From NCBI GenBank assembly GCA_963766345.1, contig CAVXZL010000008.1:186001-250000 (forward strand): 64,000 nt of DNA, written 5' to 3'. The DNA comes from DASVFB01 sp963766345. Its GTDB lineage: Bacteria > Actinomycetota > Thermoleophilia > Gaiellales > Gaiellaceae. Below, piece by piece: positions 43,318 to 51,805 of this stretch (its first letter is position 1; each line of letters opens with the position of its first letter). Under the pieces are notes generated by a model. That model had not been told where the DNA came from and made no database searches. It was given only the letters and a program-made list of their open reading frames with translations. The translations under genes were made by a program, and so were the position numbers.

Positions 43318-43420
43318 TTCGGCACGCTTTCGTTCCAGCGGCGTCACATGCTCGCGGATACGATCGCAGTGGGTGGTGGGTCCGGGGTGCCCCGTGAGCG
43401 TCAGTCGATCGCAGGCGACG

Positions 43421-44167
43421 TCAGCCGGTGCCGATGCCGTACTCGCGCAACGCATCGTTGAGGCTCGTACGCAGGTCGGTCGACTCCTTGCGCTTGCCGA
43501 TGATGAGGGCGCAAGCCAGCTGGAACGTGCCGGCCGGGAACACCTTCGGCCGCGTGCCCGGCACGACCACCGAGCGCGGCGGCACGTAGCCGCGGTGCTC
43601 CACCGGCTCGGAACCCGTGACGTCGATGATCGGCACCGTCGCGCTCAGCACCACCTGCGGCGCGATCACCGCCTGCTCGCCCACCACGACGCCTTCGACG
43701 ATCACCGCGCGGGACCCGACGAAGGCGCCGTCCTCGACGATGACCGGCCGCGCTCCGACGGGCTCGAGCACGCCGCCGATCCCGACGCCGCCCGCGAGGT
43801 GCACGTCGGCTCCGATCTGCGCGCACGACCCGACCGTCGCCCACGTATCGACCATCGTCCGCGGCCCGACCCACGCGCCGATGTTCACGTAGCTCGGCAT
43901 CAGCACGACGTCGCGCGAGAGGAACGCACCGAAGCGCGCGGTCGCCGGCGGCACCACTCGCACGCCGAGCGCCTCGTAGCCGTGCTTGAGCGGGATCTTG
44001 TCGCGGTACTCGAACAGCCCGAGCTCCTGCGGCTCGACCTGCCGCAGCTTGAAGTACTCCACGATCGCCGACTTCGCCTCCTCGTTGACGACCCACTCGC
44101 CGTCGCGCTTCTCGGCAACGCGAACGTCGCCGCGGTCGAGCGCCGCGATCGTCTCTTCGACGCTCAC
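43421..44167 (-). CDS. dapD: Tetrahydrodipicolinate N-succinyltransferase, E. coli type
   Basis: 248 aa; GTG 44167 overlaps the dapC stop. Helical N-terminus, then a left-handed beta-helix with the family runs GFRVVPP-like GVRVVPPATARFGAF, MPSYVNIGAWVG, VDTWATVGSCAQIG, HLAGGVGIGGVLEP and a C-terminal SLNDALREYG. This resembles the proteobacterial DapD more than the actinobacterial (mycobacterial) form, a hint of a different evolutionary source. It adds succinyl to the DapB product; DapC and DapE follow in the pathway and precede it in the operon. Confidence 0.93.
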   Translation of the reverse strand: MSVEETIAALDRGDVRVAEKRDGEWVVNEEAKSAIVEYFKLRQVEPQELGLFEYRDKIPLKHGYEALGVRVVPPATARFGAFLSRDVVLMPSYVNIGAWVGPRTMVDTWATVGSCAQIGADVHLAGGVGIGGVLEPVGARPVIVEDGAFVGSRAVIVEGVVVGEQAVIAPQVVLSATVPIIDVTGSEPVEHRGYVPPRSVVVPGTRPKVFPAGTFQLACALIIGKRKESTDLRTSLNDALREYGIGTG

Positions 44168-45291
44168 AGCACGTCCCGCAGGATCTCGGCTGCGCGCTCG
44201 CACTCTTCGAGCGACGGCACGAGCGCGAGCCGCGCGTAGCCCTCCCCCGACGGACCGAAGTACGACCCGGGCGCCACGACGACGCCCTGCTCGAGCAACC
44301 TTGCCGCGAACGCCTCCGACGACTCGCCCTCGGGGACCCGGAACCACAGATAGAAGGTCGCCTCGCTCGATCCGGGCGCGAGGTCGAGCAAGGGCGCCAG
44401 CAACTCTCGCTTCCGCGCATAGCGCGTCCGCATCTCCTCGACATGCGCCTCGTCGTTCCAGGCCGCGACCGACGCGCGCTGGACGAACTCCTGCGGCGCC
44501 GTGCCTGTGTTGGGGCGGAACGATCGCAGCGCCGCGATCACCTCCGGATCGGCGCAGACGAACCCCGAGCGGTAGCCCGTCATCGACGAACGCTTCGACA
44601 GCGTCTGGAAGACCACGACCCGGCGACGGTCGGCCAGCTGCACCGCCGACGGCGGCGCGTCCTCGAACCACAGCTCCGTGTATGCCTCGTCCGACGCGAG
44701 ATAGAAGCCGTGCGCGCGTGCAAGCTCCGCCGCCTCCTCGAGATACGACAGCGGCGCGACGGCGCCCGTCGGGTTGTGTGGATAGTTCAGCCAGAGAACG
44801 GCGCAGCGCTCCCACGTCTCGTCGTCGACCGCGTCGAGGTCCGGCAGCCAGCCGTGGGATTGCTCGAGCGCGAGGAACTCGACCCGGGCGCCGGCGAACA
44901 TCGCGCCGCGCTCGTACACCGGGTACGCCGGTTCCGGCACGAGCACGAGATCCTTCTCCGACGTGCAGGCGACGAGCGGGAAGAGGAAGATCGCCTCCTT
45001 CGAGCCGAGCGTCGGGATCAGCTCGCTCTCCGGGTCGACGCGCGCATCGAAGCGACGCGCGAGCCACGCGCCGATCGCCTCGCGGAGCTCCGGCAGCCCG
45101 GGTGCGCGCGGGTAGCCCGCCGTCAGCGGCAACGCATCGGCGAGAGCGCGCTGGATGAACGCGGGCGTCGGCTCGATCGGATCGCCCATGCCGAAGTCGA
45201 TCAGCTCGATCCCGCGTGCGCGCGCGTCCGCCTTGGCCTCGTCCAAGCGTACGAACGGATACGTCTGCAACGCCTCGAGAACCGGGTTCAC
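44164..45291 (-). CDS. dapC: Succinyldiaminopimelate transaminase
   Basis: 375 aa; GTG 45291 overlaps the dapE stop. A class I/II PLP aminotransferase: FGMGDPIEPTP and GYPRAPGLPELREA at the N-terminus, LWLNYPHNPTGAVA (cofactor and substrate contacts), ASDEAYTELWF, and the PLP lysine in FQTLSKRSSMTGYRSGF. It converts N-succinyl-2-amino-6-oxopimelate with glutamate to succinyl-DAP. It sits between DapE and DapD in one minus-strand operon. Confidence 0.92.
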   Translation of the reverse strand: MNPVLEALQTYPFVRLDEAKADARARGIELIDFGMGDPIEPTPAFIQRALADALPLTAGYPRAPGLPELREAIGAWLARRFDARVDPESELIPTLGSKEAIFLFPLVACTSEKDLVLVPEPAYPVYERGAMFAGARVEFLALEQSHGWLPDLDAVDDETWERCAVLWLNYPHNPTGAVAPLSYLEEAAELARAHGFYLASDEAYTELWFEDAPPSAVQLADRRRVVVFQTLSKRSSMTGYRSGFVCADPEVIAALRSFRPNTGTAPQEFVQRASVAAWNDEAHVEEMRTRYARKRELLAPLLDLAPGSSEATFYLWFRVPEGESSEAFAARLLEQGVVVAPGSYFGPSGEGYARLALVPSLEECERAAEILRDVL

Positions 45292-46319
45292 AGCGCCGCT
45301 CCGAAGCGCGCGAGCGCGTCGTATGTCTCCGCGAGCGCCGCGATCTCCACGCGCTCGTCCTGCGCGTGCGCGTAACGGGTCGCTCCCGGCCCGAGGTTCA
45401 CGGCGTCGAGCCCCTGCGCGGAGAACTCCGCCACCGGCGTCCAGGCCTGCTTCGGCTCGACCTCGAAATCGCCGGCCTCGCGCAGCGCCTGCACGAGCGG
45501 CGACGCGGCGGCGACGCGCGCCGGAGCCGAATTGCCGAGCAGCTCCAGATCGCCACGGCCCTCGACGAGCTCGCGCAAGCGCGCCTCGGCGTCCTCGGGC
45601 GTACGGTCGGGCGCGTAACGGAAGTTGAGGATCGCCTCGGCCCGCGCCGGGATGACGTTCGTCGCGATACCGCCTTCGATCTGCGTCACGCTGAGCACCT
45701 CGCGGAAGACGAGGCCGTCGATCTCGACGTCGTTCGGATGGAGCGACGCAAGCGGCGCGAGGCCCGCGACGGCGCGCATGATCGCATTGTCGCCGAGCCA
45801 CGGCCGCGCCGAGTGCGCGCTCGTGCCGTGGAAGACGAGCCGCGCATTGAGGTTGCCGAGGCAACCGGCCTGGATCGTGTTGTCCGTGGGCTCGAGCATC
45901 ACGACGAGGTCGGCTTCGAGACCGTGGCGCTCGAAGAACGCCGGCAGCGAGCTCTCACCGGCCGGGAGCTCCTCGCGTCCGAAGAAGAGGTAGCCGAACG
46001 GCACGCCCGCGCGTGCGAGCTCGATCATCACCGCGACGCCGCCCTTCATGTCGGTCGCGCCGAGCCCGACGACCCAGCCGTCCTCGATGCGCCCCGGGAA
46101 GTTGTCCTGCGCGGGAACCGTGTCGTAGTGACCGGCGAGCACGACGCGCCCGGGGTAGAAGAGGACGGTGTCGTCGTCGTACGCCGGCGCGTCGGGCATG
46201 AGCCCTTGGACGTACTCGACGACGGCGGCCTCTCCGCGGCTCGGCGACTCGATGTTCACCAGCTCGAGCGTTCTCGACGCGAGCGATTGACCGGGAGACG
46301 ACGTCACGACGGCCAGCAT
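45288..46319 (-). CDS. dapE: Succinyl-diaminopimelate desuccinylase
   Basis: 343 aa from ATG 46319 (frame open 13 residues further). An M20 metallopeptidase: VVLAGHYDTVPA (His/Asp), GLGATDMKGGVAVM (bridging Asp), FGREELPAGESSL (catalytic Glu pair), VMLEPTDN, and a dimerisation lid with HGTSAHSARPW. It removes succinate from succinyl-DAP, giving LL-DAP for DapF. First gene of dapECD, divergent from hflX with 56 bases between starts. Confidence 0.9.
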   Translation of the reverse strand: MLAVVTSSPGQSLASRTLELVNIESPSRGEAAVVEYVQGLMPDAPAYDDDTVLFYPGRVVLAGHYDTVPAQDNFPGRIEDGWVVGLGATDMKGGVAVMIELARAGVPFGYLFFGREELPAGESSLPAFFERHGLEADLVVMLEPTDNTIQAGCLGNLNARLVFHGTSAHSARPWLGDNAIMRAVAGLAPLASLHPNDVEIDGLVFREVLSVTQIEGGIATNVIPARAEAILNFRYAPDRTPEDAEARLRELVEGRGDLELLGNSAPARVAAASPLVQALREAGDFEVEPKQAWTPVAEFSAQGLDAVNLGPGATRYAHAQDERVEIAALAETYDALARFGAAL

Positions 46320-46375
46320 ATGTCTCGGCCACACCCGGTTATGGGCCAGGAGCGGCACCCGGCATAATCAACCGG

Positions 46376-47668
46376 GTGACGACCGGCCAGCCGCCCTCGG
46401 AGCTGGAACGTGGGCTGCTGTTGGCGGTCTTCGCTCCGGGCACAGACGACGCCGAGGAGCTGGCCGAGATGGAGGAGCTCGCGCGCGCCGCAGGGGTCGA
46501 GCCCGTCGGCTCGGTCGTCCAGCACCGCGCGCGCCCCGCGATGCGGACGTACGTCGGCAAGGGCAAGGCCGAAGAGCTGAAGGAGACGTTCACGCGGCTC
46601 GGCGCAGAGTCGCTGATCGTCGACGACGAGCTCGAGCCCGCGCAGCAGCGCTACCTCGAGGACGCGCTCCAGGCGCGCGTCGTCGACCGGACGCAGCTGA
46701 TCCTCGACATCTTCGCGCAGCACGCCGTGAGCGCCGAGGGCAAGCTCCAGGTGGAGCTCGCGCAGCTCGAATACAACCTGCCGCGCATGCGCGGCATGTG
46801 GCAGCACCTCGAGCGGCTGGGCGGCGGCGTCGGCACGCGCGGCCCCGGCGAGACGCAGCTCGAGACCGACCGCCGCCTCGCGCGCCGGCGCATCTCGGTC
46901 GTCAGGCGCCGGCTCACGCAGGTCTCGCGCCAGCGCGCGACGAGGCGAAACGAACGCATCCGCACGTCCGTGCCGACGATCGCTCTCGCGGGGTACACGA
47001 ACGCCGGCAAGTCGACGCTGTTGAACGCGCTCACGGACGCGGACGTCTCGGTGGAAGACAGGCTCTTCGAGACGCTCGATCCCACGACGCGCGGCTTCGA
47101 GCACGAAGGCCGGCGCTACCTCGTCACCGACACGGTCGGCTTCATCCGCAGATTGCCGCATCAGCTCGTCGAAGGATTCGCGGCCACGCTCGAGGAGACG
47201 CTCGTCGCCGACGTCGTGCTGCACGTCGCGGACGCGTCGCAGCCCGAGGATCGACTCGTCGAGCAGCTGCACGCGGTCGACAGCGTGCTGCACGAGATCG
47301 GTGCGTCGACGTTGCCGGTCATGCTCGTGCTCAACAAGGTCGACCGTCTGGACGCGCTCGCGCGACGGCGTCTTGCAAGCCGCTATCACGACGCCCTGCC
47401 GATCTCGGCGCTGACCGGCGAAGGGCTCGACGACCTGCGCGCACGGATCGCGCAGCACTTCGCGGAGCGCTTCGAAGAGGTACGGCTGCTCGTGCCGTAC
47501 GCCGAAGGGGCGCGACTTGCGGAGCTGTACGCGCTCGGCGCTCCCGTCGAAGAGCGACGCGACGAGCCGGAGGGAGTCTTCGTGCGCGCGCGGCTGCCGC
47601 GCCGCGACCTCGTTCGCTTTGCGCGGTTCGTGATCGCCGACGCGGAGCGCCGGCGGGAGACCGGCTGA
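46376..47668 (+). CDS. hflX: GTPase HflX
   Basis: 430 aa, GTG start. N-terminal HflX domain with YVGKGKAEELKE and LQVELAQLEYNLPRMRGMW, GTRGPGETQLETDRR linker, then the G domain: G1 GYTNAGKSTLLNAL (~205), G2/G3 DTVGFIRRLPHQLVEGF, G4 LVLNKVDRLD. Known role: binds 50S subunits, splits stalled 70S ribosomes under stress. Its stop is overlapped by the putative CTG start of dut. Confidence 0.95.
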   Translation: MTTGQPPSELERGLLLAVFAPGTDDAEELAEMEELARAAGVEPVGSVVQHRARPAMRTYVGKGKAEELKETFTRLGAESLIVDDELEPAQQRYLEDALQARVVDRTQLILDIFAQHAVSAEGKLQVELAQLEYNLPRMRGMWQHLERLGGGVGTRGPGETQLETDRRLARRRISVVRRRLTQVSRQRATRRNERIRTSVPTIALAGYTNAGKSTLLNALTDADVSVEDRLFETLDPTTRGFEHEGRRYLVTDTVGFIRRLPHQLVEGFAATLEETLVADVVLHVADASQPEDRLVEQLHAVDSVLHEIGASTLPVMLVLNKVDRLDALARRRLASRYHDALPISALTGEGLDDLRARIAQHFAERFEEVRLLVPYAEGARLAELYALGAPVEERRDEPEGVFVRARLPRRDLVRFARFVIADAERRRETG

Positions 47669-48120
47669 GCGCGACCCCGAACGATCTTGTCGAGCTTCCG
47701 ATCCGACGGCTGCGGCCGGAGGCGGTCCTGCCGCGGCACGCGTATGCGGGCGACGCGGGTCTCGACCTGTCGGCGTGCGAGCGGGTCGTGCTCGAGCCCG
47801 GCGAACGGGCGCTCGTCCACACGGGTGTTGCGGTCGCGATCCCGCCCGGCTACGCCGGTTACGTCCAGCCGCGCTCCGGCCTCGCGATCGAGCACGGGAT
47901 CACGATCGTGAACACGCCCGGGCTCGTCGACTCGGGCTATCGCGGCGAGCTTCGCATCATCCTCCTCAACACCGACCGTGAGCACGCGTTCACGATCGAG
48001 CCGGGGATGCGCATCGCGCAGCTTGTGATCCTGCCGGTGCCGCAGGTCGAGCTGCACGTCGTCGACGAGCTGCCGGAGTCCGAACGCGGCGAGCGCGGCT
48101 TCGGCTCGAGCGCCGCATAG
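47665..48120 (+). CDS. dut: dUTP diphosphatase; probable CTG start
   Basis: 151 aa, the normal length. All five trimeric dUTPase motifs are present: AYAGDAGLDLSA (1), PRSGLA (2), GLVDSGYRGELRIIL (3), RIAQLVILP (4) and RGERGFGSS (5). Motif 1 begins ~25 residues from the start. Between the hflX stop and that motif there is no ATG, GTG or TTG in frame; the next GTG is inside the fold. CTG 47665 overlaps the hflX stop as CTGA and lies about 6 bases after GGGAG. It hydrolyses dUTP to dUMP to keep uracil out of DNA. Confidence 0.92.
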   Translation: MSATPNDLVELPIRRLRPEAVLPRHAYAGDAGLDLSACERVVLEPGERALVHTGVAVAIPPGYAGYVQPRSGLAIEHGITIVNTPGLVDSGYRGELRIILLNTDREHAFTIEPGMRIAQLVILPVPQVELHVVDELPESERGERGFGSSAA

Positions 48121-48127
48121 TGCACTG

Positions 48128-48583
48128 ATGCTCGAGCCCCGGATCCGCGTCTCGGCGCTGCTCGGCTGGAACGAGCAGATCCTTCTCTGCCGGCACGAGA
48201 AACCCGGGCGTGAATACTGGCTCCTGCCCGGCGGCGGCGTCGACGTGGGGGAGAGCCTGACCGATGCGCTCTACCGGGAGCTCGAGGAGGAGATCGGGAT
48301 CGACGAAGACTTCCCGGTCGAAGGCCCGGTCTGCATCGTCGAGTCGATCGCGCCGAGGCACATGCCGTCGTCGAAGCACGTCGTCCACATCGTCTTCGCG
48401 GGCGATCTCACCGGCCGCTCGCTCGAGACCGTCCGCTCGGAGGACGCAGCCGTCCGCGGCCACCGCCTCTTCGCGCGCGACGAGCTCGACTCGATCGTGC
48501 TCCACCCGCCGATCCAGCGCTTCCTGCGCCGCTGGCGTCCGGGCGACCCGCTGGCGTACCTCGGCTCGTTGTGGGCGCCGTAG
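48128..48583 (+). CDS. Nudix hydrolase
   Basis: 151 aa, ATG 7 bases after dut. The Nudix box GGGVDVGESLTDALYRELEEEIGI is complete (GxxxxxEx7REUxEExGI pattern at ~residues 37-60). The substrate (a nucleoside diphosphate derivative) is not determined. Likely in one transcript with hflX and dut, a house-cleaning set. Confidence 0.9.
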   Translation: MLEPRIRVSALLGWNEQILLCRHEKPGREYWLLPGGGVDVGESLTDALYRELEEEIGIDEDFPVEGPVCIVESIAPRHMPSSKHVVHIVFAGDLTGRSLETVRSEDAAVRGHRLFARDELDSIVLHPPIQRFLRRWRPGDPLAYLGSLWAP

Positions 48584-48596
48584 GCACCCGCCCGGG

Positions 48597-49550
48597 TTAG
48601 TCCGCCGGCGTCGCCGCAGCCTCGTCGGCAGCCGCCTCGTCGCGCAGGCCCCTCAGGCGCAGGGTCTTCGTGATCAGCATCACGGCGAGGATGCCGAGCA
48701 CGACGTTCAGCACGACGATCGCAATGTGCATCCCGACGCTGAACGAGAGGAGCGCGCTCCTGCTCGCTTTGCCGTTCAGCAGGTAGAGCAGGAGACCCTG
48801 CTCGGTGCCGGCGCCCCCGGGCGCGATCGGCAGCAGCGTCGACAGGCTCTGCGCAATCTGGACGATCAGCGCGTTGTGGATCGTCGCCGGCACGTGGAAC
48901 GCCCGCAGCATGAAGAAGATCGTCGTGAGGCGAAAGACCCAGCTCAGCGCCTGCCACGAGACGACGCGACGGACGTAGTCGCCGAAGTCCGCGAGGATCG
49001 CGAAGCCCTGGCGCACGCGCTGCCAGAACGCCTGCACCTTCCGCGTCGCGACCACGAGCAGCACGCCGATCCCGATGCCGAGGACGAGCGCGCCGACCTC
49101 GAGCACGACCGGGTTCTGGAATGCCCAGCGCAGGTCGATGTTCGGCAGGTTCGGCAGGCGGTGGATGCTCGGCAGTACGCCGAGCTGCGCGGCCCACAGC
49201 AGAAGGGCGATTCCGACGAACGCGTCGAACAGCGTCTCGACGACGAGCGTCGCCGCGAGCGTGGGGTAGGTGCTGCCCTCGACGCGCCGGTGGACGAGGA
49301 ACAGCTTCAGCGCGTCGCCGCTGCGCGCCGGCGTGATCGCGTTCAGGCCGACCCCGCCGAGGTACGCGCCGAGCACGCTGCGCCAGCGGACGCGGGTGCC
49401 GGGATACGCCGCGGCGATGATGTTCCGCCACGCCCTCGTGCGCACGACGAGACGCAGGGCCTGGAACACGAGCGCGATCCCCAGCGCGCCGAAGTCCACG
49501 GAGGCGAGGTGATGGAAGAAGACGCCCGCGTCGTGGAAGAAGACGTGCAC
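48597..49550 (-). CDS. Flippase-like membrane protein (lysylphosphatidylglycerol-synthase TM family)
   Basis: 317 aa from GTG 49550, 10 bases after gatD. About eight helices. Family marks: WRNIIAAAYPGTRVRWRSVL, GGVGLNAITPARSGDALKLF, and LLPIAPGGAGTEQGLLLYLL near the C-terminus, as in the UPF0104/MprF-TM group thought to move lipids or lipid-linked sugars. The Ala/Asp-rich C-terminal tail is cytoplasmic. Coupling to murT-gatD points to the envelope; the exact cargo is unknown. Confidence 0.85.
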   Translation of the reverse strand: MHVFFHDAGVFFHHLASVDFGALGIALVFQALRLVVRTRAWRNIIAAAYPGTRVRWRSVLGAYLGGVGLNAITPARSGDALKLFLVHRRVEGSTYPTLAATLVVETLFDAFVGIALLLWAAQLGVLPSIHRLPNLPNIDLRWAFQNPVVLEVGALVLGIGIGVLLVVATRKVQAFWQRVRQGFAILADFGDYVRRVVSWQALSWVFRLTTIFFMLRAFHVPATIHNALIVQIAQSLSTLLPIAPGGAGTEQGLLLYLLNGKASRSALLSFSVGMHIAIVVLNVVLGILAVMLITKTLRLRGLRDEAAADEAAATPAD

Positions 49551-49560
49551 GCGACGCGCG

Positions 49561-50304
49561 CTAGAAGCGTCCGCCGCGCGCCCGCGCGCGGTCGGCCGCA
49601 ACCCCGTACGCCTGTCCCTCGAGCTCGTCCGGCAGCGGCTCGAGCTCCGGCGGCTCGCCGCCCGACGCATGAGCGAGCGCCTGCGCGAGCACCCAGTCCG
49701 CGAGCCACGGGTTTCGCGGCAGCAGCGGGCCGTGGAGGTACGTGCCGATCACGCGGCCCGCGCGGCAGCCCTCGAAGCCGCTTTCGCCGTCGTTGCCGAA
49801 GCCGTGCACGACGCGGCCGAGCGGCGTCGCGGCCACGTCGAGCACCGTGCGGCCGGCATGGTTCTCGAATCCGGCGAGCGTCCGGCCGGCCCACTCGCAG
49901 TCGAGCAGGACGTCCCCGATCATGCGGCGCTCTCCGGCGATCGTGTGGAGCGGCAAGAGGCCCGTCCCGGGCAGGTCGACGCCGTCGCGGTCGCGGTAGT
50001 AGCGCCCGAGCAGCTGATAGCCGCCGCAGACGGCGAGGACGGCCGCGCCGTTCGCGACGGCCTCGTGGAGGGCGTCGGCCTTCGCGGCGAGGTCGACCGC
50101 GACGAGGGCCTGTTCGCGGTCCTGGCCCCCGCCGACGTAGAGCAGGTCGTGCGCGTCCGGCCGTACGACGTCGCCCATCGAGACCGCCTCGACCACGAGC
50201 TCGTGCCCGCGCCAGGCCGCGCGCCGCGCCAGCACGGCGATGTTGCCGCGGTCGGCGTAGATGTTCAGGTAGTCGGGATAGAGGTGCCCGACGCGGATCT
50301 TCAC
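49561..50304 (-). CDS. gatD: Lipid II isoglutaminyl synthase, glutaminase subunit GatD
   Basis: 247 aa; GTG 50304 overlaps the murT stop (GTGA). A class I (triad) amidotransferase: VGHLYPDYLNIYADRGNIAV at the start, LLYVGGGQDREQ, catalytic Cys in LAVCGGYQLLG (~93), His in VIGTYLHGPLLPRNP (~189). It releases ammonia from glutamine and passes it to MurT. Because the frame of the 5' part of murT is the same, the two read as one long open frame after the frame break in murT. Confidence 0.93.
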   Translation of the reverse strand: MKIRVGHLYPDYLNIYADRGNIAVLARRAAWRGHELVVEAVSMGDVVRPDAHDLLYVGGGQDREQALVAVDLAAKADALHEAVANGAAVLAVCGGYQLLGRYYRDRDGVDLPGTGLLPLHTIAGERRMIGDVLLDCEWAGRTLAGFENHAGRTVLDVAATPLGRVVHGFGNDGESGFEGCRAGRVIGTYLHGPLLPRNPWLADWVLAQALAHASGGEPPELEPLPDELEGQAYGVAADRARARGGRF

Positions 50305-51672
50305 GCGGCCTGCTCCCAGTACGGCCGCACCGCGCCGACCTCGCCGATCAGCTTGCGCAGCGCGAGCATCGCCGTGTACGTGGGGAGGAGGACGAGCTCC
50401 TCCTCCGGCCCCGATAAGGCGATCCCGCGCTCGAGCCCGGCGCGCAGGTCGGGAAGCACGTCGATTCGCTCCGGCGGGAACCCGGCGTACTTGCACCGCA
50501 GGCGCGAGCTCGGCGGCGCGGTCGCCCGTCGCGACGACACGCTCGAGGCCGTCGAGCAGCGGCTCGAAGTCGACGTCCCAGATCCAGGAGACGTCCTTGC
50601 CGTCGGCGATCGCATCGTTGAGCGCGATCACGGCGACCCGCGGAGGTCGTCCTTCGACGAGCGTCCGGATCGCCTCGTTCGCCCCGGCCGGGTTCTTGAT
50701 CAGCAACATCAACAGTCTCCGCTCCCCGATGACGATCCGCTCGAAGCGCCCGAACGCTGCGCCGAAGCGCTCGAGCCCCGCCGCGATCTCGTCCAGCGCC
50801 ACGCCGAGCGTGCGCGCGAGCGACGCTGCGGCGAGGGCGTTGTAGATGTTGTAGAGCCCCGGCACGCGCAGGCGCACGCGACGAGTCCCTTCCGGCGTGA
50901 CGAGCGAGAACGACGCGTGCTCGAGGCCCGCGAGCTCGATCTCGCGCGCGACGACGTCGAGCGGCGGGCGCGCGTTGCCGCAGGCGGGGCAGCGGTAGTC
51001 CCCGAGGTGACCGACGTAGGCGGCGGTGTACTCGTAGGGCGTCCCGCAGGAGACGCAGTACTTCGAGTCCGCCGCGTGCTGGAGCGACGGCCGCGCGAGC
51101 CTCGGGTCGTCGACACCGAAGACGAGCGTCCCGGGGCGGGCCCCTGCGAGGCGGCCGAGCTGCGGGTCGTCGCCGTTCACCGCGAGGGCCGCACCGTCCG
51201 GCAGCCGCTCGACCACCGCGAGCCACCGCTCCGCGACGAGCTCCAGCTCGCCGTAGCGGTCGAGCTGGTCGCGGAAGAGATTCCCGAGGCAGACCGCGCG
51301 CGGGCGCACGCGCGACGCCACCTCCGGCAGCGCCGCCTCGTCGACCTCGAACAGGCCGAGCTCGGCGCCGTCCGAGGCGAGAAGCGCCGAGGCGACGCCC
51401 GACATGAGGTTGGCGCCGGACCGGTTGTGCGCAAGCGCATGCAGCGGGCGCAGGATCTCGGCCGCCATCGCCGCGGTCGTCGTCTTCCCGTTCGTCGCAG
51501 AGATGAGGGCGGACCCGCGAGGCAGGCGCTCGGCGAGCCGGTCGATCGCCGACGGGTCGAGCTTCCAGAGCAGCTTGCCCGGAACCGTCGTCCCGCCGCC
51601 GCGGCCGGTCAGGCGCGAGAGGCCGGCCGCCGCACGTGCGGCGAAGATCTCGGCTGCAAGCGGAACGCGCAC
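50301..51672 (-). CDS. murT: Lipid II isoglutaminyl synthase, ligase subunit MurT, with a one-base frame break
   Basis: About 456 aa. GTG 51672. A Mur-ligase central domain: ALISATNGKTTTAAMAAEIL, then a four-Cys zinc ribbon YCVSCGTPYEYTAAYVGH and DYRCPACGNARPPL, typical of MurT. After GDRAAELA the C-terminal domain moves to another frame: LRCKYAGFPPERIDVLPDL, VLLPTYTAMLALRKLIGE, ending EQAA. One extra C at ~50500-50504 explains this; as written the frame runs through into gatD. Together with GatD it amidates the D-Glu of lipid II, as in staphylococci and mycobacteria. Confidence 0.9.
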
Positions 51673-51805
51673 GGATTCGAGAGTAACCCGAAAGGGGGAT
51701 TCGTCCCGCTATCGCCCGAACGGGTGATGATGCGCCTGCCTCTCGCCCCGTAGCGTTTGACGACGGATGAGCGCACTGCGTGCGGTTGCGGAAGGCGGAT
51801 AACGC

